A stretch of 64,000 nucleotides of DNA, from positions 124,001 to 188,000 of the forward strand of contig UQNN01000001.1 in the NCBI GenBank assembly GCA_900542445.1, written 5' to 3'. Source of the stretch: an uncultured Eubacteriales bacterium (lineage in GTDB: Bacteria > Bacillota > Clostridia > Christensenellales > Aristaeellaceae). Position 1 is the first letter of the stretch. Each line of letters starts with the position of its first letter. Position numbers and translations under genes: made by a program. Below the pieces are notes generated by a model. The model was not told where the DNA came from and made no database searches. It saw only the letters and a list, made by a program, of their open reading frames with translations. This document shows positions 50,858 to 58,764 of this stretch, piece after piece.

Positions 50858-51132
50858 TACGGTTCTTCCTCCTCAACGATAGTTGTGTTATCCTTGATAT
50901 CAAAACGATGAGCGATGGTCTCCGGCTGCACGGCGGATAAGATGACGTGATCGCTGTCGGAAATAATCACAGCGCGCGTCCTTCTGCCGTATGTCGCGTC
51001 GATCAATCTGCGCTCCTCGCGCGCTTCCTGAATGATACGCTTGACCGGCGCAGATTCCGGCCCGATAATCGCGATAATGCGGCTGGAAGAAATGAAATTG
51101 CCATAACCGACATTGATGAGCTTAATGTCCAC
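50857..51132 (-). CDS. remA: Extracellular matrix regulator RemA (DUF370)
   Basis: A 91-residue protein: MDIKLINVGYGNFISSSRIIAI, then APVKRIIQEAREERRLIDATYGRRTRAVI. The family forms ring-shaped oligomers that bind DNA and activate matrix genes in B. subtilis; it is widely conserved in Firmicutes at this locus. The start is a GTG at 51132 with CGGAGG 5 bases upstream. Its end overlaps gmk. Confidence 0.95.
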   Translation of the reverse strand: MDIKLINVGYGNFISSSRIIAIIGPESAPVKRIIQEAREERRLIDATYGRRTRAVIISDSDHVILSAVQPETIAHRFDIKDNTTIVEEEEP

Positions 51133-51153
51133 GGATACCTCCGGCTGTCGTCG

Positions 51154-52026
51154 TTATTCGATATTTTGAACCTGCTCGCGCAGCTTTTCAATTTCGCCTT
51201 TCGCCGCGACCACGCATCCGGCAATCTGCGTGTCGGAGGCCTTCGAACCGATGGTGTTGACCTCGCGGTTCAGCTCCTGCACCAGAAAGTCGAGTTTTCT
51301 GCCGACCGGATCGTCCAGCTCCGCCGTTGCACGAAGCTGCGCAATATGGCTGCTCAGGCGAACAAGCTCTTCGTCAATCGCAGCCCGATCAGCAAAAATC
51401 GCGACTTCCGTCGCAAAACGAGCCTCGTCAATCTCGCCGCCGAGCAGCGCAGAAAGCCGCTGATTGAGCTTCGTGCGGTATTCCTCCACAACAAGCGGCG
51501 CACGTGTGGCAATTTGGCTGCGCAACGCATCGATCGCATCGAGCTTGGTCATCATATCGCTGCGCAGACTGTCTCCTTCGCGAGCACGCATGGCGATCAG
51601 ACCGTCGAGCGCCAGATTCAGCGCGCGCATAAACAAATCGCGCACCGCATCCTGATCCTCTTCGGAAGCTTCCACCGTCAGCACATCCGGCATGTGTATG
51701 TACTCCGACAAAGGCAGATCGTTTTTCACGCCGAGCGCGTCGCTCAGTTCGCCAGCCGCCTGTTGATAGGTTCTGGCCAGCTGCGTATCCACGTGAACCC
51801 GATGTGCGTCCTCGCGATGATTTACATAATTGACAAACACATCCACATGGCCGCGTGCCAGCCGTGCCGCAATACCCGTGCGCACCGCGTCATCCAAAAA
51901 AGCAATCGGCCTCGCCAGGCGAAAGGACACATCCAGAAAACGATGGTTGACGCTTTTGACCTCCACAGTCATTTCCCGTCCGTCCTCGCAGATCAGCCCG
52001 CGGCCATAGCCGGTCATACTCTGCAT
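51154..52026 (-). CDS. YicC/YloC family endoribonuclease
   Basis: A 290-residue protein beginning MQSMTGYGRG, the family's hallmark, with VEVKSVNHRFLDVSFRLPR-type sequence and the C-terminal DUF1732 region (GRKLDFLVQELNREVNTIGSKA). YicC-type proteins are RNases that can affect small RNAs. AAGGAGTG precedes the ATG. It opens the yicC-remA-gmk-rpoZ-coaBC operon. Confidence 0.94.
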   Translation of the reverse strand: MQSMTGYGRGLICEDGREMTVEVKSVNHRFLDVSFRLARPIAFLDDAVRTGIAARLARGHVDVFVNYVNHREDAHRVHVDTQLARTYQQAAGELSDALGVKNDLPLSEYIHMPDVLTVEASEEDQDAVRDLFMRALNLALDGLIAMRAREGDSLRSDMMTKLDAIDALRSQIATRAPLVVEEYRTKLNQRLSALLGGEIDEARFATEVAIFADRAAIDEELVRLSSHIAQLRATAELDDPVGRKLDFLVQELNREVNTIGSKASDTQIAGCVVAAKGEIEKLREQVQNIE

Positions 52027-52064
52027 GAAGAATCACTCCTTCTTTTCACGCAGGTTTGTTCCTG

Positions 52065-52075
52065 ATTATACCACA
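52065..52075 (-). promoter_or_regulatory. Extended -10 promoter of yicC operon
   Basis: Minus strand: TGGTATAAT, an extended -10 (TATAAT at 52065-52070). The -35 region 17 bases upstream is weak (TTTTCT). It lies about 38 bases before the yicC ATG. Confidence 0.68.
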
Positions 52076-52135
52076 GAGAGATACAAAAGAAAATGGCCTA
52101 CTTGAACAGAATTTTTCATTCGTCCTACACGCTTT

Positions 52136-54163
52136 TTAATTGCCGAACGTCTCCGGGCGCTTTTGCTGCTCAATCATGCGTAGAAACTGAGCTTCGTCAA
52201 TGATTGTCACGCCCAGCTCGCGTGCTTTGTCTAGCTTACTGCCCGCGCTTTCTCCGGCCAGAACAATGCTGGTCTTCTTTGATACGCTTCCTGTCGCCTT
52301 GCCGCCGTTTTTACGAATCATTTCCTGTGCTTGTGCGCGCGAAAGCGTCGGCAGCGTTCCGGTGAGTACAAAGGTCAACCCTTCAAACAATGTGCCTGCA
52401 TCCTCCTGCATGTGCATCTGTGGATGCACGCCGGCTTCCAGCAGACGATTGACGAAGCGGCGGTTTTCTTCATCCGCAAAATACTCCGTAATCGACGATG
52501 CAACAATTTCGCCGACGTCTTCGATATCCACCAGTTCCTGCTCGGTTGCGCCCATCAGCGCTTCCAGCGTGCCAAAATGCGCCATCAGATCATAGGCCGT
52601 TTTTTTGCCAATATTCGGAATACCGATGGCAAACAAAAACGCGTCCAGCTCGCAATCCTTGCTCTTTTCCAGCTCGGCAAAGAGCTTGTCCGCTTTTTTC
52701 TCGCCGAATCCTTTGAGCGCAACCAGCTTTTCACGGTCAAGGCTGTACAAATCCGCCGCTGAGCGCACCCCAAGCTCATCGTAAAACAACCCCGCCGTGC
52801 GTGTGCTAAACGTCTCAATATCCATGCCCTGCCGAGAAGCGAAATGCGCCATGCGCGCAATCGCCTGGGGACGACAGCTCGTTCGATTCAGGCAGAACAG
52901 GTGCACCCCATCCTGCCTCAGTTTGACCAACGGTCCGCCGCAGGCCGGACAAATCGTCGGCGGCTGAATATCCGTCTCCGGCGCTTCGCCCTCCCCATCC
53001 CAAACAACGCCCATGATTTCCGGAATGACGTCATTAGAGCGGCGTACCCAAACCTCGCTTCCAATGCGCACCCGTTTGCGACAGATATCGTCATAGTTGT
53101 TGAGCGTCGCGCGTTTAACCGTCACGCCGCAGATGTCTACAGGAGACAAGTGCGCCAGAGGCGTAAGCTTGCCTGTTCGGCCAACTTCCCATGTGATTTT
53201 CAACAGCTTGGTGACGGTCTCCTGCGCCGGAAATTTGAACGCAATCGACCAGCGCGGAAATTTGTCTGTCGTGCCAAGCACCTCGCGCGTGCGCATATCC
53301 GTAATCTTAATGGTCGCGCCGTCAATCAAAAAGTCAAGCGTTTCACGCTCATTTTCAATCTGATGAACAGCCTCCAGCGCCTCTTCAATCGTCTGCGCCG
53401 GGCGGACAAATGGACTGATGTTCAGCCCGTTTGTCTTCATAAAATCCAGCATATCCTGCTGAGTCTCAAAGCTCCTGCCCTCGATATAGCCGATTTGATA
53501 GAAAAAAGCATCCAAATGCCGGCTGGCCGTCACCTGAGGATCGAGATTGCGAAGCGCGCCCGCCGCCGCATTGCGCGCATTTTTCAGAGGCTCAGCAGAC
53601 GTTTCGTTGTATTTTTTTAGTTCGGATAGCCGCATGATGCCTTCGCCCTGCACCTCCATCCTGCCCGTGAACGGAATTGTGAGCGGAATGGTGCGGATGG
53701 TCATTGCCTGCGGCAAAATCGCCTCGCCGACTTCGCCGTTTCCACGCGTCGCAGCCTGAATCAGTCTCCCACCGTCATAAGTCAGGTTGACCGTCAAGCC
53801 GTCGAGTTTGTATTCTACGCAGTAGCTGTTCTTCGGCAGGCCGCCCGCCTCTGTCGTCTGCTTTTCGCATCGCTGTGCCCAAGCAAGAATTTCCTCTTCG
53901 CTCTGCGCCTTATCCATGCTCCAAAGACGCGCAATATGACGATGCTGTTCAAACCCCTCCATCACCGCGCCGCCGACGCGCCGGGTCGGCGAGTCCGCCA
54001 TGCGCTCGCCGGTCTTTTCCTCCAGCTTGCGCAGTTCGGCATACATCGCGTCCCATTCGTCGTCGGAGATATCGGATTCATTCTGGTCGTAATATCTGCG
54101 CGAGGCTTCGTTCAGCTTGTCGATCAAACCGCGCATACGCTGCAAATCATTTGTCTCACCCAC
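52136..54163 (-). CDS. ligA: NAD-dependent DNA ligase
   Basis: About 675 residues. The adenylation domain carries EYKLDGL (catalytic lysine in KxDG). An OB fold follows, then a zinc finger (CPACGGPL ... CLNRTSC), helix-hairpin-helix repeats (about 475-575) and a C-terminal BRCT domain. It seals nicks in replication and repair. The start is uncertain: I prefer GTG 54163 (11 bases after AGGAG) over GTG 54175, which directly abuts that site and overlaps pcrA. It follows pcrA, the usual order. Confidence 0.94.
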   Translation of the reverse strand: MGETNDLQRMRGLIDKLNEASRRYYDQNESDISDDEWDAMYAELRKLEEKTGERMADSPTRRVGGAVMEGFEQHRHIARLWSMDKAQSEEEILAWAQRCEKQTTEAGGLPKNSYCVEYKLDGLTVNLTYDGGRLIQAATRGNGEVGEAILPQAMTIRTIPLTIPFTGRMEVQGEGIMRLSELKKYNETSAEPLKNARNAAAGALRNLDPQVTASRHLDAFFYQIGYIEGRSFETQQDMLDFMKTNGLNISPFVRPAQTIEEALEAVHQIENERETLDFLIDGATIKITDMRTREVLGTTDKFPRWSIAFKFPAQETVTKLLKITWEVGRTGKLTPLAHLSPVDICGVTVKRATLNNYDDICRKRVRIGSEVWVRRSNDVIPEIMGVVWDGEGEAPETDIQPPTICPACGGPLVKLRQDGVHLFCLNRTSCRPQAIARMAHFASRQGMDIETFSTRTAGLFYDELGVRSAADLYSLDREKLVALKGFGEKKADKLFAELEKSKDCELDAFLFAIGIPNIGKKTAYDLMAHFGTLEALMGATEQELVDIEDVGEIVASSITEYFADEENRRFVNRLLEAGVHPQMHMQEDAGTLFEGLTFVLTGTLPTLSRAQAQEMIRKNGGKATGSVSKKTSIVLAGESAGSKLDKARELGVTIIDEAQFLRMIEQQKRPETFGN

Positions 54164-54171
54164 GTTTCTGT

Positions 54172-56568
54172 TCACTCCTCCAGCCTGATGATTGGCGCAA
54201 TCGCCAGCGCCAATTCTTTAACGCCTATGCGTACATCGTCAAAGCGAATCATAATTCGCGCATCCGATCCGCTTCCGCTGACGCGCACAACCGCGCCGCG
54301 CCCAAATTTTTTGTGCAGGACATGATCTCCCGGCGCATAGATCGACGGCTTTTCAACTTCGTGCGCCTGTGAAACAACCGCCTTCGGCTGCTGCGCGCCC
54401 ATACCGCGCTGCACCCCCTGCACCGTTACTCCGCCAACCGTCGCGCTTTTCGCATTCCAGCTTGAAAAACTCTGCGCCTGTCCTGTCGGTTTCGCCACGT
54501 TATAGCTAGTTTTCGGCTGCCAATTCGATTGTCCCGCCTGCGGCTGCATGGGCGCAAAACCGCCGCTTCTGCTCCATGCAGGCTGCTGCCAGCCGCCGCT
54601 TTGCCAATTCCCGCCGGACTTTCGTCCGCCCGCAAAACCGCCGTGTCCGCCTGCGTTGGATACGTCTTCAATCAGCCGCGCCGGGATATCGTCAATAAAC
54701 CGGGAACGATCGTTGAATTGAATCTGGTTATACAGCATACGACGCGAAGCGTGAGACAAAAACAGCCTTTCCCGCGCACGGGTAATGCCGACATAGCACA
54801 AGCGGCGTTCTTCCTCCATCCGCGCCTCGTCGTCTCGGCTTCTGGCCGACGGAAACAGGTTCTCCTCCATGCCAACCATGAACACGTTCGGAAATTCAAG
54901 GCCTTTGGCGCTGTGCAACGTCATCATCGTCACCGCGCCGCCATCCTCGCCCATTTCGTCCAAATCGGAAACGAGCGACACATTTTCCAGATAATCCGTC
55001 AGCGTCGGATGATCCGATTTTTCTTCAAATTCTTTAACCGCGCCGACAAACTCTCGAATATTCTCCACACGGGAGCGGTTCTCGTCGTTATCCTCTTTGG
55101 TATACTGGCTTTCAAGTCCAACCGTGTCGATGACATACTGCACCAGCTCGGTGAGTTTCATCGTTTCCTGCATCATGGTCAGGCTCATCATCAGTTCGCT
55201 GAATTTTTCCACACTCTTGCGTGCGCGGGCATTCAGACTTTCCGGCATATCCATGCAGGCGGTCAGCAGCGGCATGTCTTCCTGTGCGGCGTGGCGCGCA
55301 AGCTCATTTACCGTCGTATCACCGATAGCGCGTTTGGGAACATTGATAATTCGGCGCACGGAAATGTCGTCCGCCGGATTGACCAGCACACGCAGATAGG
55401 CCAGAATGTCTTTGACTTCCTTGCGGTCGTAGAATTTGAGTCCGCCGTACATCCGATAACGGATGCCCGCCTGCACGAACGATTCTTCGACGACACGGGT
55501 CTGCGCGTTGGTTCGATAGAGCACCGCAAACCGGCCAAGATCTTCCCCACGCGATTTCAAATCACGGATCTGTTGGCAAACCCAGGCCGCTTCTTCGCGT
55601 TCGTCGCCCGCGCGATACAGCCGAATCAATTCTCCCGGCCCCTGCTGCGTCCAAAGCGCCTTATCCTTTCGGTTGGCATTAAGCGCGATGACCTGGTTCG
55701 CCGCATCCAGAATGTTAGCCGTCGAGCGGTAGTTCTGCTCCAGCTTAATAACTCTTGCATCCGGAAAATCCTTTTCAAAATCGAGAATGTTGCGAATGTC
55801 CGCGCCGCGCCAGCCGTAAATGGACTGGTCGTCATCGCCGACAACGCACAGATTTCGGCTTTGCGCAGCCAGCAGACGCACAAGCATATACTGCGCATAG
55901 TTCGTATCCTGATACTCATCGACATGGATATAGCGGATTTTGCGCTGATAGGCTTCCAGCACCGGCGGGTGCTGGGCAAAAAGTTCCAGCGTCTTAACGA
56001 TCAGATCGTCAAAGTCCAGCGAATTGGAGCTTTTCAGCTTTTCTTCATAAGCGTTGTAAACATCATAAATCAGCTGGCTGCGATAATCCCGTTCGCTTTG
56101 GGCGAACCAATCCTGCGGGCCGAGCAATTTGTTTTTTGCGTCGGAAATCTTGCTTTTAATTTCTCTGGGCGGCAGGAATTTGTCGTCGATATTCAGCTTT
56201 TTGAGGATTTCCTTCAGCGCGCTCATCTGGTCGTCATCATCGTAAATGGTGAACGAACGCGTATAGCCCAGCTTTTCAATATCCCGGCGCAGAATTTTGG
56301 CACAACCGGAGTGAAACGTCGAAACCCAAATTTCCCCTGCACCCTCGCCTGCCAGTTTTTCAATGCGCTCACGCATCTCTTTGGCGGCTTTGTTGGTAAA
56401 GGTGATGGCCATAATCGCCCACGGCGGTACACCGTGTTCCAGCAGGTTCGCTACGCGATACGTCAATGCGCGCGTCTTACCCGATCCCGCGCCCGCAAGC
56501 ACCAAAAGCGGCCCTTCAAGCGTTTCCGCCGCGAGCCGCTGTTCTCTGTTCAAATCATTCAGATTCAT
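54172..56568 (-). CDS. pcrA: ATP-dependent DNA helicase PcrA/UvrD
   Basis: A 798-residue superfamily 1A helicase. Walker A is LAGAGSGKT (residues 25-33), with TFTNKAAKEM (Ia), DEYQDTNYAQ (II), GDDDQSIYGWRGA (III) and VGITRARERL (VI). The region before residue ~735 is rich in Gly, Gln and Ser (linker). The C-terminal PGDHVLHKKFGRG is the Tudor-like domain that contacts RNA polymerase in PcrA. It acts in rolling-circle replication, repair and clearing transcription conflicts. It lies between yerC (4-base overlap) and ligA. Confidence 0.96.
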   Translation of the reverse strand: MNLNDLNREQRLAAETLEGPLLVLAGAGSGKTRALTYRVANLLEHGVPPWAIMAITFTNKAAKEMRERIEKLAGEGAGEIWVSTFHSGCAKILRRDIEKLGYTRSFTIYDDDDQMSALKEILKKLNIDDKFLPPREIKSKISDAKNKLLGPQDWFAQSERDYRSQLIYDVYNAYEEKLKSSNSLDFDDLIVKTLELFAQHPPVLEAYQRKIRYIHVDEYQDTNYAQYMLVRLLAAQSRNLCVVGDDDQSIYGWRGADIRNILDFEKDFPDARVIKLEQNYRSTANILDAANQVIALNANRKDKALWTQQGPGELIRLYRAGDEREEAAWVCQQIRDLKSRGEDLGRFAVLYRTNAQTRVVEESFVQAGIRYRMYGGLKFYDRKEVKDILAYLRVLVNPADDISVRRIINVPKRAIGDTTVNELARHAAQEDMPLLTACMDMPESLNARARKSVEKFSELMMSLTMMQETMKLTELVQYVIDTVGLESQYTKEDNDENRSRVENIREFVGAVKEFEEKSDHPTLTDYLENVSLVSDLDEMGEDGGAVTMMTLHSAKGLEFPNVFMVGMEENLFPSARSRDDEARMEEERRLCYVGITRARERLFLSHASRRMLYNQIQFNDRSRFIDDIPARLIEDVSNAGGHGGFAGGRKSGGNWQSGGWQQPAWSRSGGFAPMQPQAGQSNWQPKTSYNVAKPTGQAQSFSSWNAKSATVGGVTVQGVQRGMGAQQPKAVVSQAHEVEKPSIYAPGDHVLHKKFGRGAVVRVSGSGSDARIMIRFDDVRIGVKELALAIAPIIRLEE

Positions 56569-56879
56569 GGGTTATCCTCACTTGTTTCGTCCCCAAACTT
56601 GGTTTTGCCAAGGATCAGCTGATAGCCGCCCGCCCCGTAGGTCAGGCAACGATTCACGCGGCTGATCGTCGCCGTGCTTGCGCCGGTGCGCTCGGCAATT
56701 TCCTGATAGGTCACTTTTTTTTGCAGAAGACGCGCGACCGCCAGTCGCTGCGCGACCGCCTGCAACTCATGAATCGTAAAGATATCTTCAAAAAAACGGT
56801 AAGCTTCATCCATGTTATCCAGCTCAAGCATAGCGCGGGCCAGATCGGCAATCTGATCGTTGATGATATGATCCTGCAT
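56565..56879 (-). CDS. YerC/YecD family TrpR-related regulator
   Basis: A 104-residue protein with a TrpR-like helix-turn-helix: LQAVAQRLAVARLLQKKVTYQEIAERTGASTATISRVNR. The function is not established; B. subtilis yerC also sits next to the pcrA-ligA genes, so the context is conserved. GAGGAGG lies 8 bases before the ATG. The stop overlaps the pcrA start region by 4 bases (ATG at 56568). Confidence 0.92.
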   Translation of the reverse strand: MQDHIINDQIADLARAMLELDNMDEAYRFFEDIFTIHELQAVAQRLAVARLLQKKVTYQEIAERTGASTATISRVNRCLTYGAGGYQLILGKTKFGDETSEDNP

Positions 56880-56920
56880 TCCGCCGTCCTCCTCAAGGGG
56901 TCAGTCGATAATCTCTTTCC

Positions 56921-56929
56921 ATTATAGCA
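56921..56929 (-). promoter_or_regulatory. Extended -10 promoter of yerC-pcrA-ligA
   Basis: Minus strand: TGCTATAAT with TATAAT at 56921-56926, about 40 bases before the yerC ATG. No good -35; that position falls in the T-run of the ssb terminator. Confidence 0.6.
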
Positions 56930-56941
56930 CAAACGACGCGC

Positions 56942-56976
56942 AAAAAAAAGCGGCGAAAGTCTGTTTCACCGCTTTT
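56942..56976 (-). terminator. Terminator of pdaB-ssb
   Basis: Minus strand: 13-bp stem AAAAGCGGTGAAA/TTTCGCCGCTTTT (one mismatch, 5-base loop) followed by TTTTG. Confidence 0.88.
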
Positions 56977-57000
56977 CTTCTCTATTTTGCTAAAGTACGC

Positions 57001-57681
57001 TTATTGCGGCTGCGTCATATCCGCGTGGAAGGCATGTGCTGCGTGCGGCTGCGCCATATCCACGCCATGCGCGCCGTCAATCAATTCCAAATGGCCGACG
57101 GAAACCTCATAGGCCGTTTTTTCGATTACGTTGCCATCCGGCATCTGTTTCTGATACGCACGCGATTGAAGACGGCCAGTCAACATAATCTTGTCGCCGA
57201 CATTGAGCTTGGCGGCAAAGCGCGCGCTACGCCCCCACGTGATGCACGGGATGTAGTCGCTCTTTCCGTAAGCACGGTTGACAGCCAGCATCATATCAGC
57301 AATTTCGCGGCCGAACGGCGTCGTGCGATAAGCCGGCGCTTTGCACAGCGTACCCGTCAGCTGAATCTGATTGGGATTTTCATGTTCGTCGTTTTCCACA
57401 ATTTTCTGGGCAAACGCCGTAATCAGCAGCCGCCCCGCGCCTTCAATGATTTTGTTGTAGGAGCGCACCTGACCGTCAATGGTCAACGCATCGCCGTCGG
57501 CGAGCATCGTTCCATCCAGCAGGCGCTCGGAAAGCGTCACCGGCAGCAAATCCTGTGCGCCGGACAGACGCGGCACGCCGAGCGTCAGATAATAAAACTT
57601 TTCGCCGAATGCTTCATGTCCCACGACCGGGGTGCCCACAACCTTACCGCTCAGATGCAGTGTGTTAATGACGTTTTCCAT
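57001..57681 (-). CDS. Single-stranded DNA-binding protein with two OB folds
   Basis: A 226-residue protein. The second half (about 103-190, NQIQLTGTLCKAPAYRTTPFGREIADMMLAVNR ... DYIPCITWGRSARFAAKLNVGDKIMLTGRLQSR) is a canonical bacterial SSB OB fold. The first half (about 5-100, TLHLSGKVVGTPVVGHEAFGEKFYYLTLGVPR) reads as a second, diverged OB fold. The C-terminus is His/Gln-rich and lacks the acidic DIPF tail used to recruit partners, so it is probably not the main replicative SSB. AGGAGG precedes the ATG. It follows pdaB by 12 bases and ends at a strong terminator. Confidence 0.85.
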   Translation of the reverse strand: MENVINTLHLSGKVVGTPVVGHEAFGEKFYYLTLGVPRLSGAQDLLPVTLSERLLDGTMLADGDALTIDGQVRSYNKIIEGAGRLLITAFAQKIVENDEHENPNQIQLTGTLCKAPAYRTTPFGREIADMMLAVNRAYGKSDYIPCITWGRSARFAAKLNVGDKIMLTGRLQSRAYQKQMPDGNVIEKTAYEVSVGHLELIDGAHGVDMAQPHAAHAFHADMTQPQ

Positions 57682-57693
57682 TGTACGTCCTCC

Positions 57694-58518
57694 TTATTGC
57701 TCAATCTTTTTTGATTCAATGTCTGTTTCCTTTTCCGCCGCCGATGGCGCCGGTGTGGCCAAATGCTGCGTGCCTGCATGATCGATCCATGTATCGCCCT
57801 CAAGCAGCAGCTCGGAAATCGGAATAATCCTGTAACCTGCCTGCTGATAGTATTCCAGAATCTGCGGCAAAGCTTGCAGGATATACTTGGAATCATTATG
57901 GAAAAGCACGATATCGCCCGGATTCACAGCTTTGGTGCAGCGCCGCACCATATCTTCGGCGCTGATGTTCTTCCAATCCAGCGAATCCACGTTCCATTGG
58001 ATGCACTCATAGCCTTCCTCGCGGCTGATACGCACCACTTCGTCGTTGTATTCGCCATACGGCGGCCTGAAAAGCGTCGTCGGCTTGCCTGTAACGGACT
58101 GCACCAAATCGCTACATCGTTTCAGCTCCTCGCGAATCTGCGCGTCGGAGAGCTTTGACATATGCGGATGGGTTGCGGAATGATTGCCCACCTCGTGTCC
58201 CCTGGCCTGCAATTCGGCGACCAGTTCGGGATACTTTTCTGCCCAGAAACCGACGAGAAAAAAATTGGCTTTGACCCCGTATTGATCCAGAATATCGAGG
58301 ATTCCCTCTGTATTTGCGCGTCCCCATGCCGCGTCAAAGCTGACGGAGAGCACTTTTTCCTCTGTATCTACGTTATACACCGGCAGCTCGCGCGTCGTCA
58401 CCGCCGCCATCAGGCTTGGACTGTCCGCAAAGTTTGCGTAAGCGATTGTCAGAACCGCCATCGCAAGCAGCAACCCCCAATGCCTCATGGAAAGCGAACC
58501 GAGGCGCTTTTTGTTCAT
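57694..58518 (-). CDS. pdaB: PdaB-type sporulation polysaccharide deacetylase
   Basis: A 274-residue protein: basic start MNKKRLGSLSMRHWG, one hydrophobic signal/anchor segment (about 14-30), then a NodB domain. It has VLSVSFDAAWG (D62), GNHSATHPHMSKLS (H113, H117), RPPYGEYND, WNVDSLDW and VLFHN, ending LDHxG-like (WIDHAGTQ). This motif set, especially FDAAWG and SLDWK, matches the PdaB/YbaN sporulation family, needed to maintain spores after late development. ATG 58518 is chosen because GGAGG lies 8 bases upstream; earlier ATGs at 58533 and 58524 overlap that site. Shares a transcript with ssb. Confidence 0.9.
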   Translation of the reverse strand: MNKKRLGSLSMRHWGLLLAMAVLTIAYANFADSPSLMAAVTTRELPVYNVDTEEKVLSVSFDAAWGRANTEGILDILDQYGVKANFFLVGFWAEKYPELVAELQARGHEVGNHSATHPHMSKLSDAQIREELKRCSDLVQSVTGKPTTLFRPPYGEYNDEVVRISREEGYECIQWNVDSLDWKNISAEDMVRRCTKAVNPGDIVLFHNDSKYILQALPQILEYYQQAGYRIIPISELLLEGDTWIDHAGTQHLATPAPSAAEKETDIESKKIEQ

Positions 58519-58713
58519 CCGCATCGCCTCCACTTATGACCTCGCAAGTTTATATGTGGAGCGCTCTGCTTTTAGAACTTCACTCAATAGACGGAACACG
58601 CCGCGCATTTCTTCCCTGTTTTTTCCTGAAAAGGAAGATTTCACATTTCTGCCTTATTTGTCGTTTCTCGAAAGAGGCGCTCTATCCATTTGGTTTTTAT
58701 TCTTTCTGCATGC

Positions 58714-58754
58714 AAAAAAAGAACTGCCTCTTTTCATTTAGAAAGAAGCAGTTC
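58714..58754 (-). terminator. Terminator of parE-parC
   Basis: Minus strand: 13-bp stem GAACTGCTTCTTT/AAAGAGGCAGTTC (one mismatch) followed by TTTTTTTG, about 10 bases after the parC stop. Confidence 0.92.
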
Positions 58755-58764
58755 CGAATCCTGT

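Noticed and set aside
54529..56622. 697-codon plus-strand frame opposite pcrA
   Set aside because: Antisense shadow of pcrA with no recognisable motif; similar shadows lie opposite parE (61242-63221) and secDF (46271-48211).
58519..58713. Sigma-G or sigma-E promoter before pdaB
   Set aside because: CATATAA-like boxes are present, but no -35 partner sits at the right distance, so I do not call one. I see nothing else in this gap.
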